From the NCBI GenBank assembly GCA_030674155.1, contig CM060334.1:32869231-32933230 (forward strand): DNA of 64,000 bases, written 5' to 3'. Origin of the DNA: Stramonita haemastoma (lineage: Eukaryota; Mollusca; Gastropoda; Neogastropoda; Muricidae). The notes beneath the pieces were generated by a model. It had not been told where the DNA came from. It searched no databases and worked only from the letters and a program-made list of their open reading frames with translations. The first letter of the stretch is position 1. Each line of letters opens with the position of its first letter. Positions 1 to 11,100 of the stretch are shown one piece after another. A program made the position numbers and the translations under genes.

Positions 1-890
1 CAACATGACCTTGCTTGGGTGGCATAGAGGCTGTGCGTATTCTGGCACTGCTGAAGATTTTCTGTCTTGTTTGGAGAGGGTGATGATGAGTGACTGTGTC
101 CATGGTGTTGGCCATTTTCCTGTCTGCCGATCTGGTCGCAGATTTTTAGCAGAGCGGTGATCATGGCTTCCCATCCAGTTTGAACCAACTCAGCTGGAAT
201 GTTGTCAGCCCTGCTGACTTCCCCTTTTTCAGTGATCTGACTGCTGTTTCCACCTTATCGGAGGATAGGGTAACTGTATCTGTGCTTGTGGGGACATTGA
301 GGACTTCTGGATCTCCTGTGGTTTTGTAGTTATACAGTTAAAGTTTAAGTTTCCCGAGCCTAAGGCTCATCAGGCCGGTGCTTATCCCGGTTTCTGTGGC
401 GTTAAGCGACTGAGAGTCATAGACTCCCCCCTGGATAGGACGCCAGTCTATCGCAGGGTTAACCCCCAACACAAGGTTGGTACCCCTTTTACACCTGGGT
501 GGGGTGAGAAAATAGCCGTAAAGTGCCTTTTCCAAGGGCACAACGCCATAGCCGAAAGCTGGGATCGAACCCGCAACCTTTAGATTACGAGTCCAACGCC
601 CTAAATACAGGTTGGAGCAGTATTCTGTCCATCTGTTCAGAATATCCTGGTATCAGTGAGGCACTTCCATTTTTGTCTTGTATTGTTGAGCTTCTTTCCT
701 GTTTTTTGCCGGTCAGGTCTTTCACCAGTTGATATGCTTTCTTGCTGTTCTTTTTCTTGATGTTTTCTTCAGTGTCCTGGTACTGTTCACCAATCCATTT
801 CTCTTTTGCTTCTGTCAAAGACTCCGATTCTTTTGCTGATTGCCCTATATTATTCTGCACTTCCTTCTGTTTTTTTTTTTCTCAACTCTA
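1..890 (-). mobile_element. LINE (non-LTR retrotransposon) reverse transcriptase fragment, split by a SINE
   Basis: Read on the minus strand, 603-860 and then 1-332 encode the linker and N-terminal part of a non-LTR reverse transcriptase. Recognisable stretches include KAYQLVKDLTGKKQ, RWTEYCSNLYNYKTTGDPEV and ADNIPAELVQTGWEAM, which are typical of the 'RWTEY...DNIPAEL' LINEs common in molluscs and corals. The two halves join exactly across a SINE at about 333-602. The frame is broken in places and the element runs off the left edge, so it is a dead partial copy. The exact LINE clade cannot be fixed by eye. Confidence 0.8.
333..607 (-). mobile_element. tRNA-derived SINE inserted in the LINE
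   Basis: On the minus strand a B-box-like GGGTTCGATCCCAGC lies near 556-571. The body contains the palindrome-like gagcctaaggctc near 356-368. A short direct repeat (atacag) occurs on both sides, at about 332-337 and 604-609, and looks like a target-site duplication. Removing the insert restores a readable LINE reverse-transcriptase sequence. Confidence 0.65.
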
Positions 891-1222
891 CGTTGTAAGA
901 TGCTAGGTGTGACCTAAGGTTTTTCCAAGGTGGATGTTTTGGTTGGGTTTACTCCCCACATGTGGCAGGTAGTACTGGGTTACATGGTTACCAGTAGCAG
1001 AGGAAGCCTCTGACCTGACCCCCCACCCCCATCCACATTTTATCTCACAGTTTGTCAACTGCAGCAGCCCACAAAATAACATGAAACTCAGGAAATATAG
1101 GAAATCTGTCTTAATTCTTAGCGTAAATTATTTATTTACAAACTGCATTTCTGGCCGGTGACACTGAATTTTGGGTTTTGGATACCAGTTTGAAATTGTC
1201 CATGGAACTGCATAATGATATG
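891..1222. other. Non-coding stretch, nothing recognised
   Basis: No convincing ORF, splice-bounded exon or repeat copy was recognised between the LINE fragment and the (GA)n tract. Confidence 0.4.
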
Positions 1223-1223
1223 T

Positions 1224-1338
<115 letters not shown>

Positions 1339-1457
1339 ATTGCTAAAGCTTTTTGCTTATCACAATGGGGAAAGGGTGTTTTCCTATAACATGGGTTCAA
1401 ATGACATTACGCCAGCAAAATGCATGGTCAGAAACAAGTAGACCTAATCAGGGGTGG

Positions 1458-1700
1458 ATAGGTAGCCTAGAGGTTAGAGAGTTGGACCCCGACCTGACTG
1501 ACAGGACAGGTTCAAGCCTCACTGGGATGGGGTGGGGGTCCCATGGAATTAATACTGTACCCACTCCGCTCCTTCCTAAGTACAGACGAGTCTATGATCT
1601 GAGATCTTGTGTACGTGTTAAATAAAACCCGTTCTGCCTTTCGGATCAGTTAGCCATTGAATTTCAGAAGGAAACGGACGACAATTAAAAAAAAAAAAAA
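1458..1700 (+). mobile_element. tRNA-headed SINE
   Basis: The A-box-like tagcctagaggttagag (1471-1487) and a B-box-like ggttcaagcctc head a body ending with ccgttctgcctttcgg and a poly-A tail. The body wording matches the family seen complete at 60061-60411. Confidence 0.65.
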
Positions 1701-1740
1701 AAAGCAACAACAAGAACAACAATAACAAACTTTTCCACAG

Positions 1741-2000
1741 TGGTGTCATGTTTAGACATCAGCGCTGACTCCACTCTCCCCAAAAGTCCTTCGGATGAGA
1801 CTTTAAACCGAGGCCTCGTGTGCGAACGCATGCAGAACATCTTGCGCACATGTTAAATCCTGTTCCGCTTTTCGTAAGAGTAGGCCATTGCGTGACGGTG
1901 GCAACAGATGACAAGATTTTCAAAACTGCATATACACGGGGACTGGATGTAAAAAAGCACATGAGTGCTTATTCCATTATCCTTGATATAAAAGAATTTA
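1741..2000 (+). mobile_element. SINE family A copy (body and tail)
   Basis: Shares the family-A body (ccactctccccaaaagtcct, gcagaacatcttgcgcacatg, taagagtaggccatt, cacatgagtgcttattccat) with 60120-60411. It lacks the tRNA head and ends in an AT-rich tail followed by a T tract. Confidence 0.8.
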
Positions 2001-2053
2001 TTATATTAATTATATATATTATATTATTTTTTTTTTTTTTTTTTTTTTTTAAT

Positions 2054-2300
2054 GAAAATAGACATTGTCCCCAGAGCTGGAATGCGGTTATTTTAATGGT
2101 GTGCAAACAGTCGCATACGCAAAATCTCACTTTTTCATCTCATACTTATAGTTCCACTGATCCCAGAGGCCATATCAGGGCTGTCATCCTATTCAGTTTT
2201 AGAGATCCCTGAAGTAGGAATGTAGCTAACTTAATGGTTGGTAAAAACAGTTGCATACGCGCGCAACATCTCACCGTTGGTGAACAAATTCAGCAACTCC
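2054..2300 (+). mobile_element. SINE module B, two tandem partial copies
   Basis: The phrase 'cccagagctggaatgcggtt ... gtcgcatacgcaaaatctcac' and its partner near 2216-2285 match module B seen at 36770-36865 and 59105-59215. Two degenerate copies lie in direct orientation. Confidence 0.6.
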
Positions 2301-3424
2301 AATTAAATTCCCTGTAATTTCAAAATCAACACCATCTAATCCTTCAAACATCCAACACAGTCATTCTGAAGAAAAAACAACAACAAAACATTAAATGACA
2401 AAGTACCTAAATTTATTTCCTTCCATAAGGCCAATAAAACCAGGCTGTATATCGGACGCCAGTCATTTCGCTTAATTCATCATCCCCAGGTTACAAACAA
2501 GCGTAAAAAAGCATAATGACCACTTCAATATTAAAAAAAAGAGAAAAAGGCCATTTGAGCAAATAATACTGCAAAATAGACATCCTGCACCCACCTCTGT
2601 GATAACGATTATCGTTACCTGGTCGCCAGAGCAACAACAAAAAAAAAAAAACAGGCAAAACATCTTAGAATGTATGGAAAGAAAACATTTGTAAGATTTT
2701 TCTTAGAAAAGGGCGAGATAACTGACTTTTTTGGTTTGGGGTTTGTTTGGTTGGTTGGTTGGTTGGGGTTTTTGTTTTTGTTTTTGTTTTTTTGCTGCCT
2801 CATCTTCTGTAATGTCCCAGTCCTGCTGTTCCCACCCCACTCATTTCAATCTCCCCGCCACAGTCATACCCAGATTCGTTATGTCTCATCCTAGGGGTTG
2901 GAAGTTCACAGGGAGCCCATCAATATCAGGCTGCCATGGGGCCACCAGCCAGAGGGGCTCTGCATTTGCTACTGGGTCACTTTTGTGGTGTTCAGTGGCG
3001 CCTGTTCTGAACTAACATACGCACGACGCTACCTATTAATCCCCTATTAACGACAGTATTAACTCAGTCGAGGAGCCAGACTGGGTGAGACGCCCACAAC
3101 GTCCTTCCACGACCGTCCCTGTGAACCTCCAACCCCAGGCATAGAGGTGTATGGGGAAACCGAATCTGAGGTCACTAGAGACCAGAGAAACTGTGACCCC
3201 CGAATCAGATGCTTAAAAAAATACAACACAATGATCAATGATAATGAGGACAATGTAATGGTGCTACTGTAGAAGTGCACATGCTTTGAGACTACTTGAC
3301 AGGGTTGTACTCTACGCTTACTACCATGATAATATTATATTCCAGCGTCAACCAGGCCCGAGAGATACAGACACCGGCAGTGCTGGTTAGGTAATTTGAG
3401 CAACACTATCAAACTCGCATCTGT
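2301..3424. other. Non-coding stretch without recognised genes
   Basis: Contains a GGTT/GTTTTT-rich simple tract at about 2735-2800. No splice-bounded or family-like coding sequence was seen on either strand. Confidence 0.4.
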
Positions 3425-3610
3425 AAAGTGGATGAAGCTCGACTGTGTGGTTCTAGTCTTCTCAATGAGCCCACATCACACTCGCTCTGGGTAGGAGCCG
3501 GCCAGAGGCCGAAAAATCCACATGACTATTATGGGATTCGAAACCGAGACCTTCCAGTCCAAACCCAAGGCGCTAACCACTGCGCCATGACGGCTGGTAT
3601 AAGCGAGAGA
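3425..3610 (-). mobile_element. tRNA-derived SINE head (minus)
   Basis: On the minus strand GGCGCAGTGGTTAGCGCC (about 3571-3588) is a good A box and GGTTTCGAATCCC (about 3535-3547) is a B box, with spacing like a tRNA gene. A tRNA cloverleaf is not maintained, so this is a SINE promoter and not a tRNA gene. Confidence 0.7.
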
Positions 3611-4310
3611 GTTGATAGAAAGGTAAGGAGAAAGAAACAAACCTATGATTAAAAAAAAAAGAGATAGGTATACATTCAACAAATGCATAATTCCTACTGG
3701 ATACATTGATAATTATTTCAGCAATGAATGAATGAATGAATTATCTGTATTTTTTCAAGGGTAACAGAGTAAGTATTTACATACTTTTTTTTCATCTGGC
3801 CCTTGCCCTGATTAGGGAATAAAAAAAACAACACCAAAACAAAACAAAACCCCAAAAGCAAAGATAAAAACATAAAGCAAAAACAAAACCCAAAAAGAAT
3901 AAAAGAAGAGAAAAACAAAATCACCATCACCAAGAACAGAAGTTGAAAGAGAAGAAAGAAAGAAAGAATGAATAATCTTTATTTTCCAATGGTAACAGAA
4001 TAAGCATTTACATACTTTTTTTCCATCCGGTCCTTGCCCTGATTAGGGAATAGCAACCTCCCCCCCCCCCCCCCATCGAAGACCCCCCCCAAACAAACAA
4101 CAACAACAACAACAACAACAAACCAAACCAACAACAAAAACCAAAACCAAAATCCAAACCAACAACAAAAAAAGAAAAAACCCAAAAAACCACCATCACC
4201 AACAATAAAAGTCCAACCTATGATTTAAAAAAGGGAAAGATCTACATATTCAACAAACACATAATCACCACTAAATACATGGACAGTCATTCAAACAAAA
4301 GAAACAGATA
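3600..4310 (-). repeat. Duplicated repeat segment
   Basis: 'taacagagtaag.atttacatactttttttcat' followed by 'ccttgccctgattagggaata' occurs at 3760-3830 and again at 3990-4062. 'cctatgatt...attcaacaaa.gcataat' occurs near 3640-3690 and 4215-4265. The arrangement indicates two copies of the same SINE-like element in tandem, with (CAA)n and poly-C tracts between them. Confidence 0.6.
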
Positions 4311-5380
4311 TATATTCATCAAACACTTAATCTCTAACTGACCCGAACATTATAGTAAGTGAATCAAATAGATTAAAAATGAGAGAAGACAGCAGAAAAG
4401 AGAGCAACCCAAACATAATGAAATACAAACATATCAAACATTTTAACATATTTTTCTTACTTTGAAACAATATCATGAAGAAAAGAAACTAACAAAAAAA
4501 GAAACTAACAGCAAACAAACATTTAAAAAATCAGTAACAATGTCATGTAACACCCTAAACATAGTATTTTAAGTGCGGGGGCGGGGGGTAGGCTAACAGA
4601 CACTAGCCTAACAAAGATCCTAAAAAGTCAAAACAAAATTTTACTCAGTTATGGATTGTCTCCCTTTACGTTACTCTCCTCTGCATGGAAAACCTAAAAG
4701 CTGCGGATTACATGGTAAGGACAGTGGAATGAATATTTGTCGTTTTCGATTAAAGACATCTGTATTACTCTAGTATTACCACAAACAAAATGTAATGCTG
4801 ACAGATCTTGCTTTTTAATGTCTTTGAATTGTCTCTGGGGTATACTGTAGATGCACAAACAGAACTGTCTGTGTGTATGTAATAAATTTGATAAGCGGCA
4901 GAATGTCGCAAAACTGAAGGCAATCCACATTTTTATCAACGTAGAAATGCTGGATTTGCACACAAATTGAAGTCGGGATTTGGAATTGTTAACAAAGCAG
5001 TGTCTAAACTCTAATGGATAAGCAGTTAATTAAACTACCATGTTATATCGATGTATGCTCGTAGGCATTTAGTCAGCGGTTTATATTTGGGGTTGTAAAT
5101 GTAAAGAAAAAAAAATTAGTTTTATGAGAGGGACACCCCCCCCCCCCCCCTCAAATTCCCTGTTTTTTTGTTTGTTTTTTTAATCCCCCCCCCCCCTCTT
5201 TATAATTCCCAGTCTGTCTTAATCTCTTTATTAATGATCAGTAACGACAACAATTGTAAGCACATACTTGAATACATTTCCATTAAAGTATCAATATAAA
5301 CTGGGGTATAATATCCCCAAACTACAAAAGCACAAGTGTTATTGAAAAGTTTAACAATATCTCCATCACCCCACCAGAAA
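4311..5380. other. Non-coding stretch, nothing recognised
   Basis: AT-rich sequence with poly-C tracts at about 5136-5150 and 5185-5197. No gene or known repeat is supported. Confidence 0.4.
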
Positions 5381-5385
5381 TGTAG

Positions 5386-5401
5386 TGGTGTGTGTGTGTG
5401 T

Positions 5402-5446
<45 letters not shown>

Positions 5447-5498
5447 AAATCCTCCATGCCTGAAAAGTGGTCAAAGTCAATAAGTCTTGAATCTCTGT

Positions 5499-5552
<54 letters not shown>
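5386..5552. repeat. Two (GT)n microsatellites
   Basis: GT runs at about 5388-5444 and 5501-5550 are separated by about 56 bp of unique sequence. Confidence 0.95.
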
Positions 5553-5553
<1 letters not shown>

Positions 5554-5647
5554 TGAGTGAGGGGTGTAGTGCATGTGTGAAAGTGTATAAATCTGGGTAT
5601 TGGTCTCATGTGTGAGCTCACTGCGACACAGTATCACCATATATACA

Positions 5648-5930
5648 GGTGATGGCTCAGTGGTCAGAGAACTCACTTTCCCAAGCTAAGGTTAAGCAGC
5701 ATCAAGCGTGGTTATCAATTAGATCGATGACCATTAATTTTGTGCACCTTGGCATCAGTACAGTCCCCCCAGCTGTAAATGGATACCTGCCCTCTTTAGG
5801 GTCAGGGAAGGTAAAGCAGCGAAGGAGAGGAGTGGGCGCCGCCCTCAATATACTGGCTCTAGAGAAGCTAAGGTCTCTGATGCCTGTTCCCCTATGACCA
5901 CATAGGTTATGGGAAAACCTTTACCTTTTT
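5648..5930 (+). mobile_element. tRNA-derived SINE, second family
   Basis: Begins with gatggctcagtggtcagaga (A-box-like). It continues with aaatggatacctgccctctt, agggtcagggaaggtaaagc and gggcgccgccctc, and ends with gcctgttcccc. This is unlike family A. The body layout is typical of marine invertebrate SINEs. Confidence 0.6.
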
Positions 5931-6074
5931 TACACCTAGGCCTATATATTGGCAGCTAGCTCTGGGGAAGACTGGAACTACAGAACTACAGAGTCAAATA
6001 TCATCTGGTACATATACTGATATGATAATTATTATGTAAACATGTCTGAATATTATTTTTTTTGTACAGAAGTA

Positions 6075-6430
6075 TTGAATCTCATTATCCCCTTCGGGGG
6101 ATAATTTTTTTAATATGATTTTTACTATAAATAACAGCCTCACCCTCTGAAAATTCTGTACAAGGAATAACCTTTTCTATCCCTCTGTTATTGTCTCGTT
6201 CCTTTTCTTCTTGTCTCCTCTTTTTTGTCTCTTTCTTTTTTGGTTGCCTTCGTGGTCCATTCTCTTGCCTTTTTTTTTTCAAGTAAGACTTAAAAATAAC
6301 TAAAAGAATATTCTTTCTTCTGCTGAAGTCAATGGGCTGGGCCTGACTTGTCAGGTGCGTAATGGCAGCACAACGTACTTTTGCACTCATAGGACAGACA
6401 ATAATTGCTGTCTGAGCGTTCAACGAAGAA
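6075..6430 (+). repeat. Dispersed repeat copy (paired with 61480-61850)
   Basis: Shares an ordered set of phrases with 61480-61850: tatccctct, ttccttttcttc, cttggtccattctc (ttcgtggtccattctc here), gggcctgac, and a terminal ttgctgtctgagcgttcaa. A reverse-oriented partial copy lies at 18040-18260. No coding capacity is visible. Confidence 0.6.
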
Positions 6431-6597
6431 GAATCTTATTAAATTTTTACTAGGTATTGATTTACAAATTTTTATGAAAAAACAACTTCTTGTGGTTTTT
6501 TTTCTAGATTGTAAAGTCACAACTGTTGACTTCTACATGAAAAAAATTATGTAGGCTTTTGCATGAATTTTTCACTTTTTATTTTTGTTTTGTACAG

Positions 6598-6800
6598 ACA
6601 TGACATACTCACAGTGGCCAGTTCTGAAGTGAATACTTGAACCTGAGATGGCCACGGGTAATGAACAGGGCCAGCCATCACTTGGTGGGGAAGCTGCTGA
6701 CAGCGTGGGGGCATCAGGGAGCAAGTTTGCCGTTTTGCCTGTGTACGAAAGCAGAAGGGCGGCCATCCTCCTGTATTGTCATTACTGGACAATGGTTCAG
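6598..6800 (+). CDS. Zinc-finger gene, candidate first coding exon
   Basis: The exon follows a pyrimidine-rich acceptor (tttgttttgtacag, ending at 6597) and ends at a good donor, CAG|gtaatt, at 6800. An ATG at 6648 (gagATGG context) opens MATGNEQGQPSLGGEAADSV. The frame used from this ATG stays open to the donor but runs into an immediate stop in the next exon. The neighbouring frame, open from 6701, joins exon 2 without a stop. A one-base length error in the G run at 6707-6711 would reconcile them. It may instead be a 5'-UTR exon. The assignment to this gene rests on position and splice sites, not on homology. Confidence 0.45.
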
Positions 6801-7483
6801 GTAATTTGTGTTGTGTGTGTGTGTGATATGTTTTGTGTGTATGATGTGAAAAGAGAAATGAAGAAACAAAGAGAGGAAGGAGAGAGGTATTTATTATTTT
6901 TTTTTATTTCTTTTATATCGAGGATAATGGGACAAGCACTCTTATGCTTTTTTTACATCCAGTCCCCGTGTGTATGCAGTTTTGTAAGTGTCATCTGTTC
7001 CCACCGGCACATGATGGCCTACTCTTATAAGAAAGCGGAACAGGATTTAACGTGTGTGCAAGATGTTCTGCATGCGTTCATACACGGGACTTCGGTTTAT
7101 AGTCTCATCCGAAGGACTTTGGGGGAGAGTGGAGTCAGCACTGATGCTAAGATGGTTTCAAAATGAATTTCAAGACACTGTTGATATATATGTGCAACTG
7201 GCATTATTATTACATCTATGTATATTTTCTGACAATGTCTAAAACTTTAGTAGAACAAACTATAAGTGCACATAGAATGATGTAAATTGATTCCTTGTCT
7301 TAGCTCATACATATCGTTCCTTTCTTCTGGCCTTATTAAAACAAAGTGACTGAAAACTTTCATAATTTTAAACGATAATAACTCATAAAATGTTTGTAAT
7401 GACCATTTATAGTCATAGAATTAACACTCAAAAATCTTGTGCTTTGTCAGACTAAAAGGATAACATCTTTTAACTTTCTACAG

Positions 7484-7681
7484 ATGGACTAACTGAAAAC
7501 AGTGAGATGTCTGGGAATATGCCGCCAAGGCGCAGCAGAAGTAGCCAAGGATCAAAATGAAGTGCCCATATATGTGGAGACTGCCGTGGAAGTGTGTGTC
7601 AAGATGGTTGTCTGTCGGAAGTACGTCACCAACACTATTGATTCTAAAACGGGCAAAATCCTCAGCACAAAAGTCAAAACG
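7484..7681 (+). CDS. Zinc-finger gene, exon 2 (N-terminal region)
   Basis: Acceptor aactttctacag ends at 7483 and donor ACG|gtgagt is at 7681. From an in-exon ATG at 7507 the protein starts MSGNMPPRRSRSSQGS and hits TGA at 7558. One base over, the frame continues as NEVPIYVETAVEVCVKMVVC and onward to a phase-0 donor. Removing one A from the AAAA run at 7554-7557 would join the two. The first half looks like a genuine basic/Ser-rich N terminus and the second like conserved coding, so an assembly indel is likely. The true start may be 7507 or in the upstream exon. Confidence 0.65.
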
Positions 7682-8397
7682 GTGAGTAGCCTGCCGCAAA
7701 CACAGGTTTGATGCCAAGTAGTGGTAGGTGGTCGTTCAAGTGCTTCATTTAGTGGTTGTGGTGGTGGTGATTAAATGGTAGAGCTTGAGGTGGTTGGATG
7801 GGTAGTTGACATGTATGTGTATTATGTCTGATGTATTTTATGTGGTATGTGTGTATTTATTTTTTATTTTTTTCATTCCTCAGGTAGAGCTCCGAAGTTC
7901 ACCAATGGTGAGAGTTTTGCCTATGGGCTGTTTTTGCCAACCATTAAAGTAACAGCATAGTGACTTTGGGAATGATGTCTAAATATGACAACAGTGGGCA
8001 TGCATTTTTAAAAATACATTTTTGACATCCATTCTTACTAGCAGGAATAGCACACTCTTCCGAAAGGTAGAACAGGTTTTAACCCTTATCCCCTGCTGCG
8101 CCCATTAGCGCCCCTTTATAACGTAACCCTTGTAGCGCCCATTAGTGCCCTCAGTTTTTTGTGTATTAACTATTGAAAGATGTAAAAATTACTTCCCTTT
8201 GACACAAGTTTCACAGTGAATAAACTGTGTGACCCCAGGGGTATAAGGGTTAACATATGTGCAAGCTGTTCTGCAAATGTTTGCACACATGGACTCGGCC
8301 ACCACAACACTCTAACCACTAGGCAATCCCGTCCTTTGCGTTTGCGTGTGTTTATATGTGATATGTGACTCTGTTCACTGTGTATATTTTCTGGCAG

Positions 8398-9187
8398 GAG
8401 GAGGACCCACCCACGATCCTGAGTGTCCACACATACAAAACCTCCTCCGATGCTGCCCAGTCTGCAGTAGGCATCCAGCCCTCTGCCACCAGCTCTGTGT
8501 CTGCTCCAACACCCTCTATCAAGAGAAGACCAGGCCGACCCAAAAAACAGTCTCCCTTTGTTCCTCCTTCCTCTATGAAAACGCTTGTGAAACAGTCTGA
8601 CTCTGTCCATGAAGATGCCAACCCTGTACATAGAGAAGCCGAAGTGGCAGGATATTTTGTCATAGAGACGGAAATCAATCCAGAAACAGAAGCAGATACG
8701 TCTAGGGATGCAGCAAATACCAACATGAAAGTTGAATACAAGTCCAACAAACTGACTCATCAGCAAACTTCCAAAGATGCTCCCCCCAGCAAAGAGAGGC
8801 AGAATCAAGTTCTCACCTCTCTGCCTGTAAGGCAAAGAGAGGTCGACCTTCCAGAGTGATAAAAAGACCCAGAAAGTATCTCGACAGCTATGATGAGGAA
8901 TTCCTCAAGCGTGAGTCATTAGGGGTACCTGAAAATGACATTAACAAGTCTGATGAAGAAAAAGAGAGTATGGAAGTGGAGGAAAATGAAGAAGAGGAAA
9001 ATGAAGAAGAGAATAAAGTGAAGAAGATGAAAGCAGAAGGGGAGGAGGAGGAGAGTGGGGGAGAGCAGAGGACGGAATGCCTGAAGTGTGGGAAGAAGTT
9101 CAGCAATGTGTCTAACTGTCAGCGGCACATCAACAAGGACCAGTGCAGTCGTCAGCTTCGCTGTCCTTTCTGTGACAAGATCTTTGA
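8398..9187 (+). CDS. Zinc-finger gene, exon 3: AT-hooks, acidic region, fingers 1-2
   Basis: Acceptor tattttctggcag ends at 8397 and joins exon 2 in phase 0. The first part carries an AT-hook, KRRPGRPKK (about 8521-8547). Near the C6 run at 8791-8796 the open frame changes, and downstream a second AT-hook, KRGRPSR (about 8835-8855), continues in the new frame. A one-base deletion in the C run explains this. A Glu-rich block follows (8960-9070), then finger 1, CLKCGKKFSNVSNCQRHINKDQC (CCHC type, shown here for 9079-9147). Finger 2 begins CPFCDKIF. The donor GA|gtacgt at 9187 (phase 2) gives exactly 12 residues between the second Cys and first His of finger 2 once joined to exon 4. Confidence 0.85.
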
Positions 9188-9966
9188 GTACGTAGGCATG
9201 TATGTCATGATGTGTGTGTCTTTTCTTTTTTTTTTTTTTGGCTTGTGGTATTCTGTCACTAGATGAAGAAAGAAGTGCCTGGTCTCCCGAAATCAGAGCA
9301 CATGTATGAAACTTGTTTGAATGGATATGTATGATGTGTCTACGTGTGTATGCATTCATGTGTTGCTTTAGTGTCACTGTTGTTGTGTGTCAGTCAGAAA
9401 AAAAAGAGATGAAAACAACTAAGGAAAATAGTGCAAAGAGGACTTTTCTATATATGTTCCTGTTTTTCAAATTTTATGTTTTTCATATTTTAAAATATTA
9501 TATGCACAATAAAGCCTGTACTAATAAATGAATACTGGTTTTATGAGGATCCAAAGTAAAGCTTACCTGTGGATCATATTTGTGCAACAAAACATGCATA
9601 AAACATTTCTGTAAATGAAAAAAACCCAATCCTGTTGGGATTTTTTTTGTTTGTGTGTATCATTACACTAATTCTTGCCAAAAAAAACCCAAAACAAAAC
9701 AGAAAGCAAAACAAAACTGAACAAACCCAAAAACTAATTGAGACAGAGTAAACAGCTGATGACCAGGAATGAGAGTTTGGAACTCATGAAAATTCCCACG
9801 AAATGGCAGGAAATCTTTTTCCCCTCTTAGTTCAATTTTCCTTAAATTTTTTTTTTAAAACACTTAAAAAATATTAGGAATAATTTTAATGTCTTTAATA
9901 CTTTGTAGAATTGACTTTTTTTCATTATATACTATTATTTTTTTTCTTTCAACTGGACATTTCTAG
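9188..9966 (+). other. Intron 3 of the zinc-finger gene
   Basis: GT-AG intron (gtacgt...catttctag). It contains AATAAA-like motifs at about 9509 and 9523, which could support an intronic polyadenylation isoform, but nothing proves it. Confidence 0.7.
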
Positions 9967-10210
9967 CACCCGGGCTCTACTGGACAGTCACATGGAAAGC
10001 CATCGCGACCAACAAAACCAGAACAGCTTTCGCTGCAGCGACTGTAGCCGTGTCTACGCCACACGCAACGGCTACCTGAAGCATAAGCGGCAGGGGACCT
10101 GCTACAAGCGAGATGTTTTTCATGAAGATGGCACCCAAGGAGAGTTTGAGTGCTCTACGTGTCGTGTGAGGTTCACCACAGAGAAACTGCTTGAGTTACA
10201 TAAAGAGAAA
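9967..10210 (+). CDS. Zinc-finger gene, exon 4: fingers 2-4
   Basis: Starts in phase 2 after ttctag. It completes finger 2 (TRALLDSHMESH), contains finger 3 (C-x2-C...H-x5-C: CSDCSRVYATRNGYLKHKRQ then GTC), and starts finger 4 (CSTCRVRFTTEKLLELHKEK). The donor AAA|gtgagt at 10210 is phase 0. Length 244 nt agrees with one nt completing the preceding codon. Confidence 0.92.
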
Positions 10211-10396
10211 GTGAGTGTTGACTATATGTTGAATGCTTGGCTAGTCAGTTTTTCAAACCTGCAAGGCTCCTACAGGGAGATAAAAACAAATGATAATGTC
10301 AGTGTGAAAACTACAACTTCAATTCATGCTGTGCAAAGTTCACCTAAGTATTTTTTTCTCTTCTTTGTAAAACTTGTAGCTGTAACAAAAGAGTTA

Positions 10397-11100
10397 TAAT
10401 AATAATAATAATACATGGAATTTATATAGCGCTATATCTTGTAAAAACAAATCAAAGCGCTTGCACGCAACCATCACAACAAACAGGCAACCAATGACAA
10501 TGAATAATTCTAGCAAATTCGAAAGCACACTCACACGCACACACACTTATAGAAGCTATAAATTTAGGCAAGGTGAAGGGAATTTCAAATGTTGAAAGCA
10601 GGGACAAATAGGAAATGAAAACAGAGGGCAAAAATCTTAGGTTTGAAACAAGTCTGTCTTGAGGTTGGATTTAAAAGTGTCATATGTAGGCTTTTGCCGA
10701 AGGGAGAGAGGGAGGTCATTCCAGATTGATGGACCAGAAATAGAGAAAGAGCGGCGGCCAACAGTTGATAGGTTCAATCTAGGTATTTTTAAGGATAAGG
10801 TATCTGCAGCCGAGCGGAGGGAACAAGAAGGTGTGTACACGTGAAGACATTCACAGAGGTAAGAGGGTGCTGTTTTGTGGAGACATTTATAACAGAGAGT
10901 ACTGATCTTATAGTTTACTCTCTGTGGCACAGGCAGCCAGTGGAGAGATTGCAAGAGAGGAGTAATGTGCTCAGATTTTTTCTTTCTGAGGACCAGTCGA
11001 GCTGCAGAGTTTTGTATGCGTTGGAGGGAGTGGATAGATGATGCTGGCAGACCAGCCAAAAGAGAATTGCAATAGTCCAGACGTGAAAGAATAAGAGAAG
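10397..11100 (-). mobile_element. 5'-truncated LINE 3' end in intron 4
   Basis: The minus-strand ORF 10637-11059 encodes the C-terminal tail of a non-LTR retrotransposon protein. Signature phrases are [32 protein letters not shown] and [17 protein letters not shown]. The element's 3' end lies at 10397-10460 with gcgctatataaattccatg-like sequence and a (TTA)n tail. The same tail motif occurs at 32950-33000 (+) and 35358-35400 (-). Confidence 0.85.

Noticed and set aside
3571..3588. Possible tRNA genes at tRNA-like A/B boxes (3571, 60075, 46720, 5650)
   Set aside because: Promoter boxes are present but no cloverleaf stems pair. Each continues into a SINE body.
5200..5676. 158-aa minus-strand ORF
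   Set aside because: Mostly His-Thr translated from (GT)n microsatellites.
7885..7905. Mini-exon after attcctcag with following gtgaga
   Set aside because: The sequence is SINE module B, repeated at 18686, 21110 and 22580 with the same pseudo splice sites.
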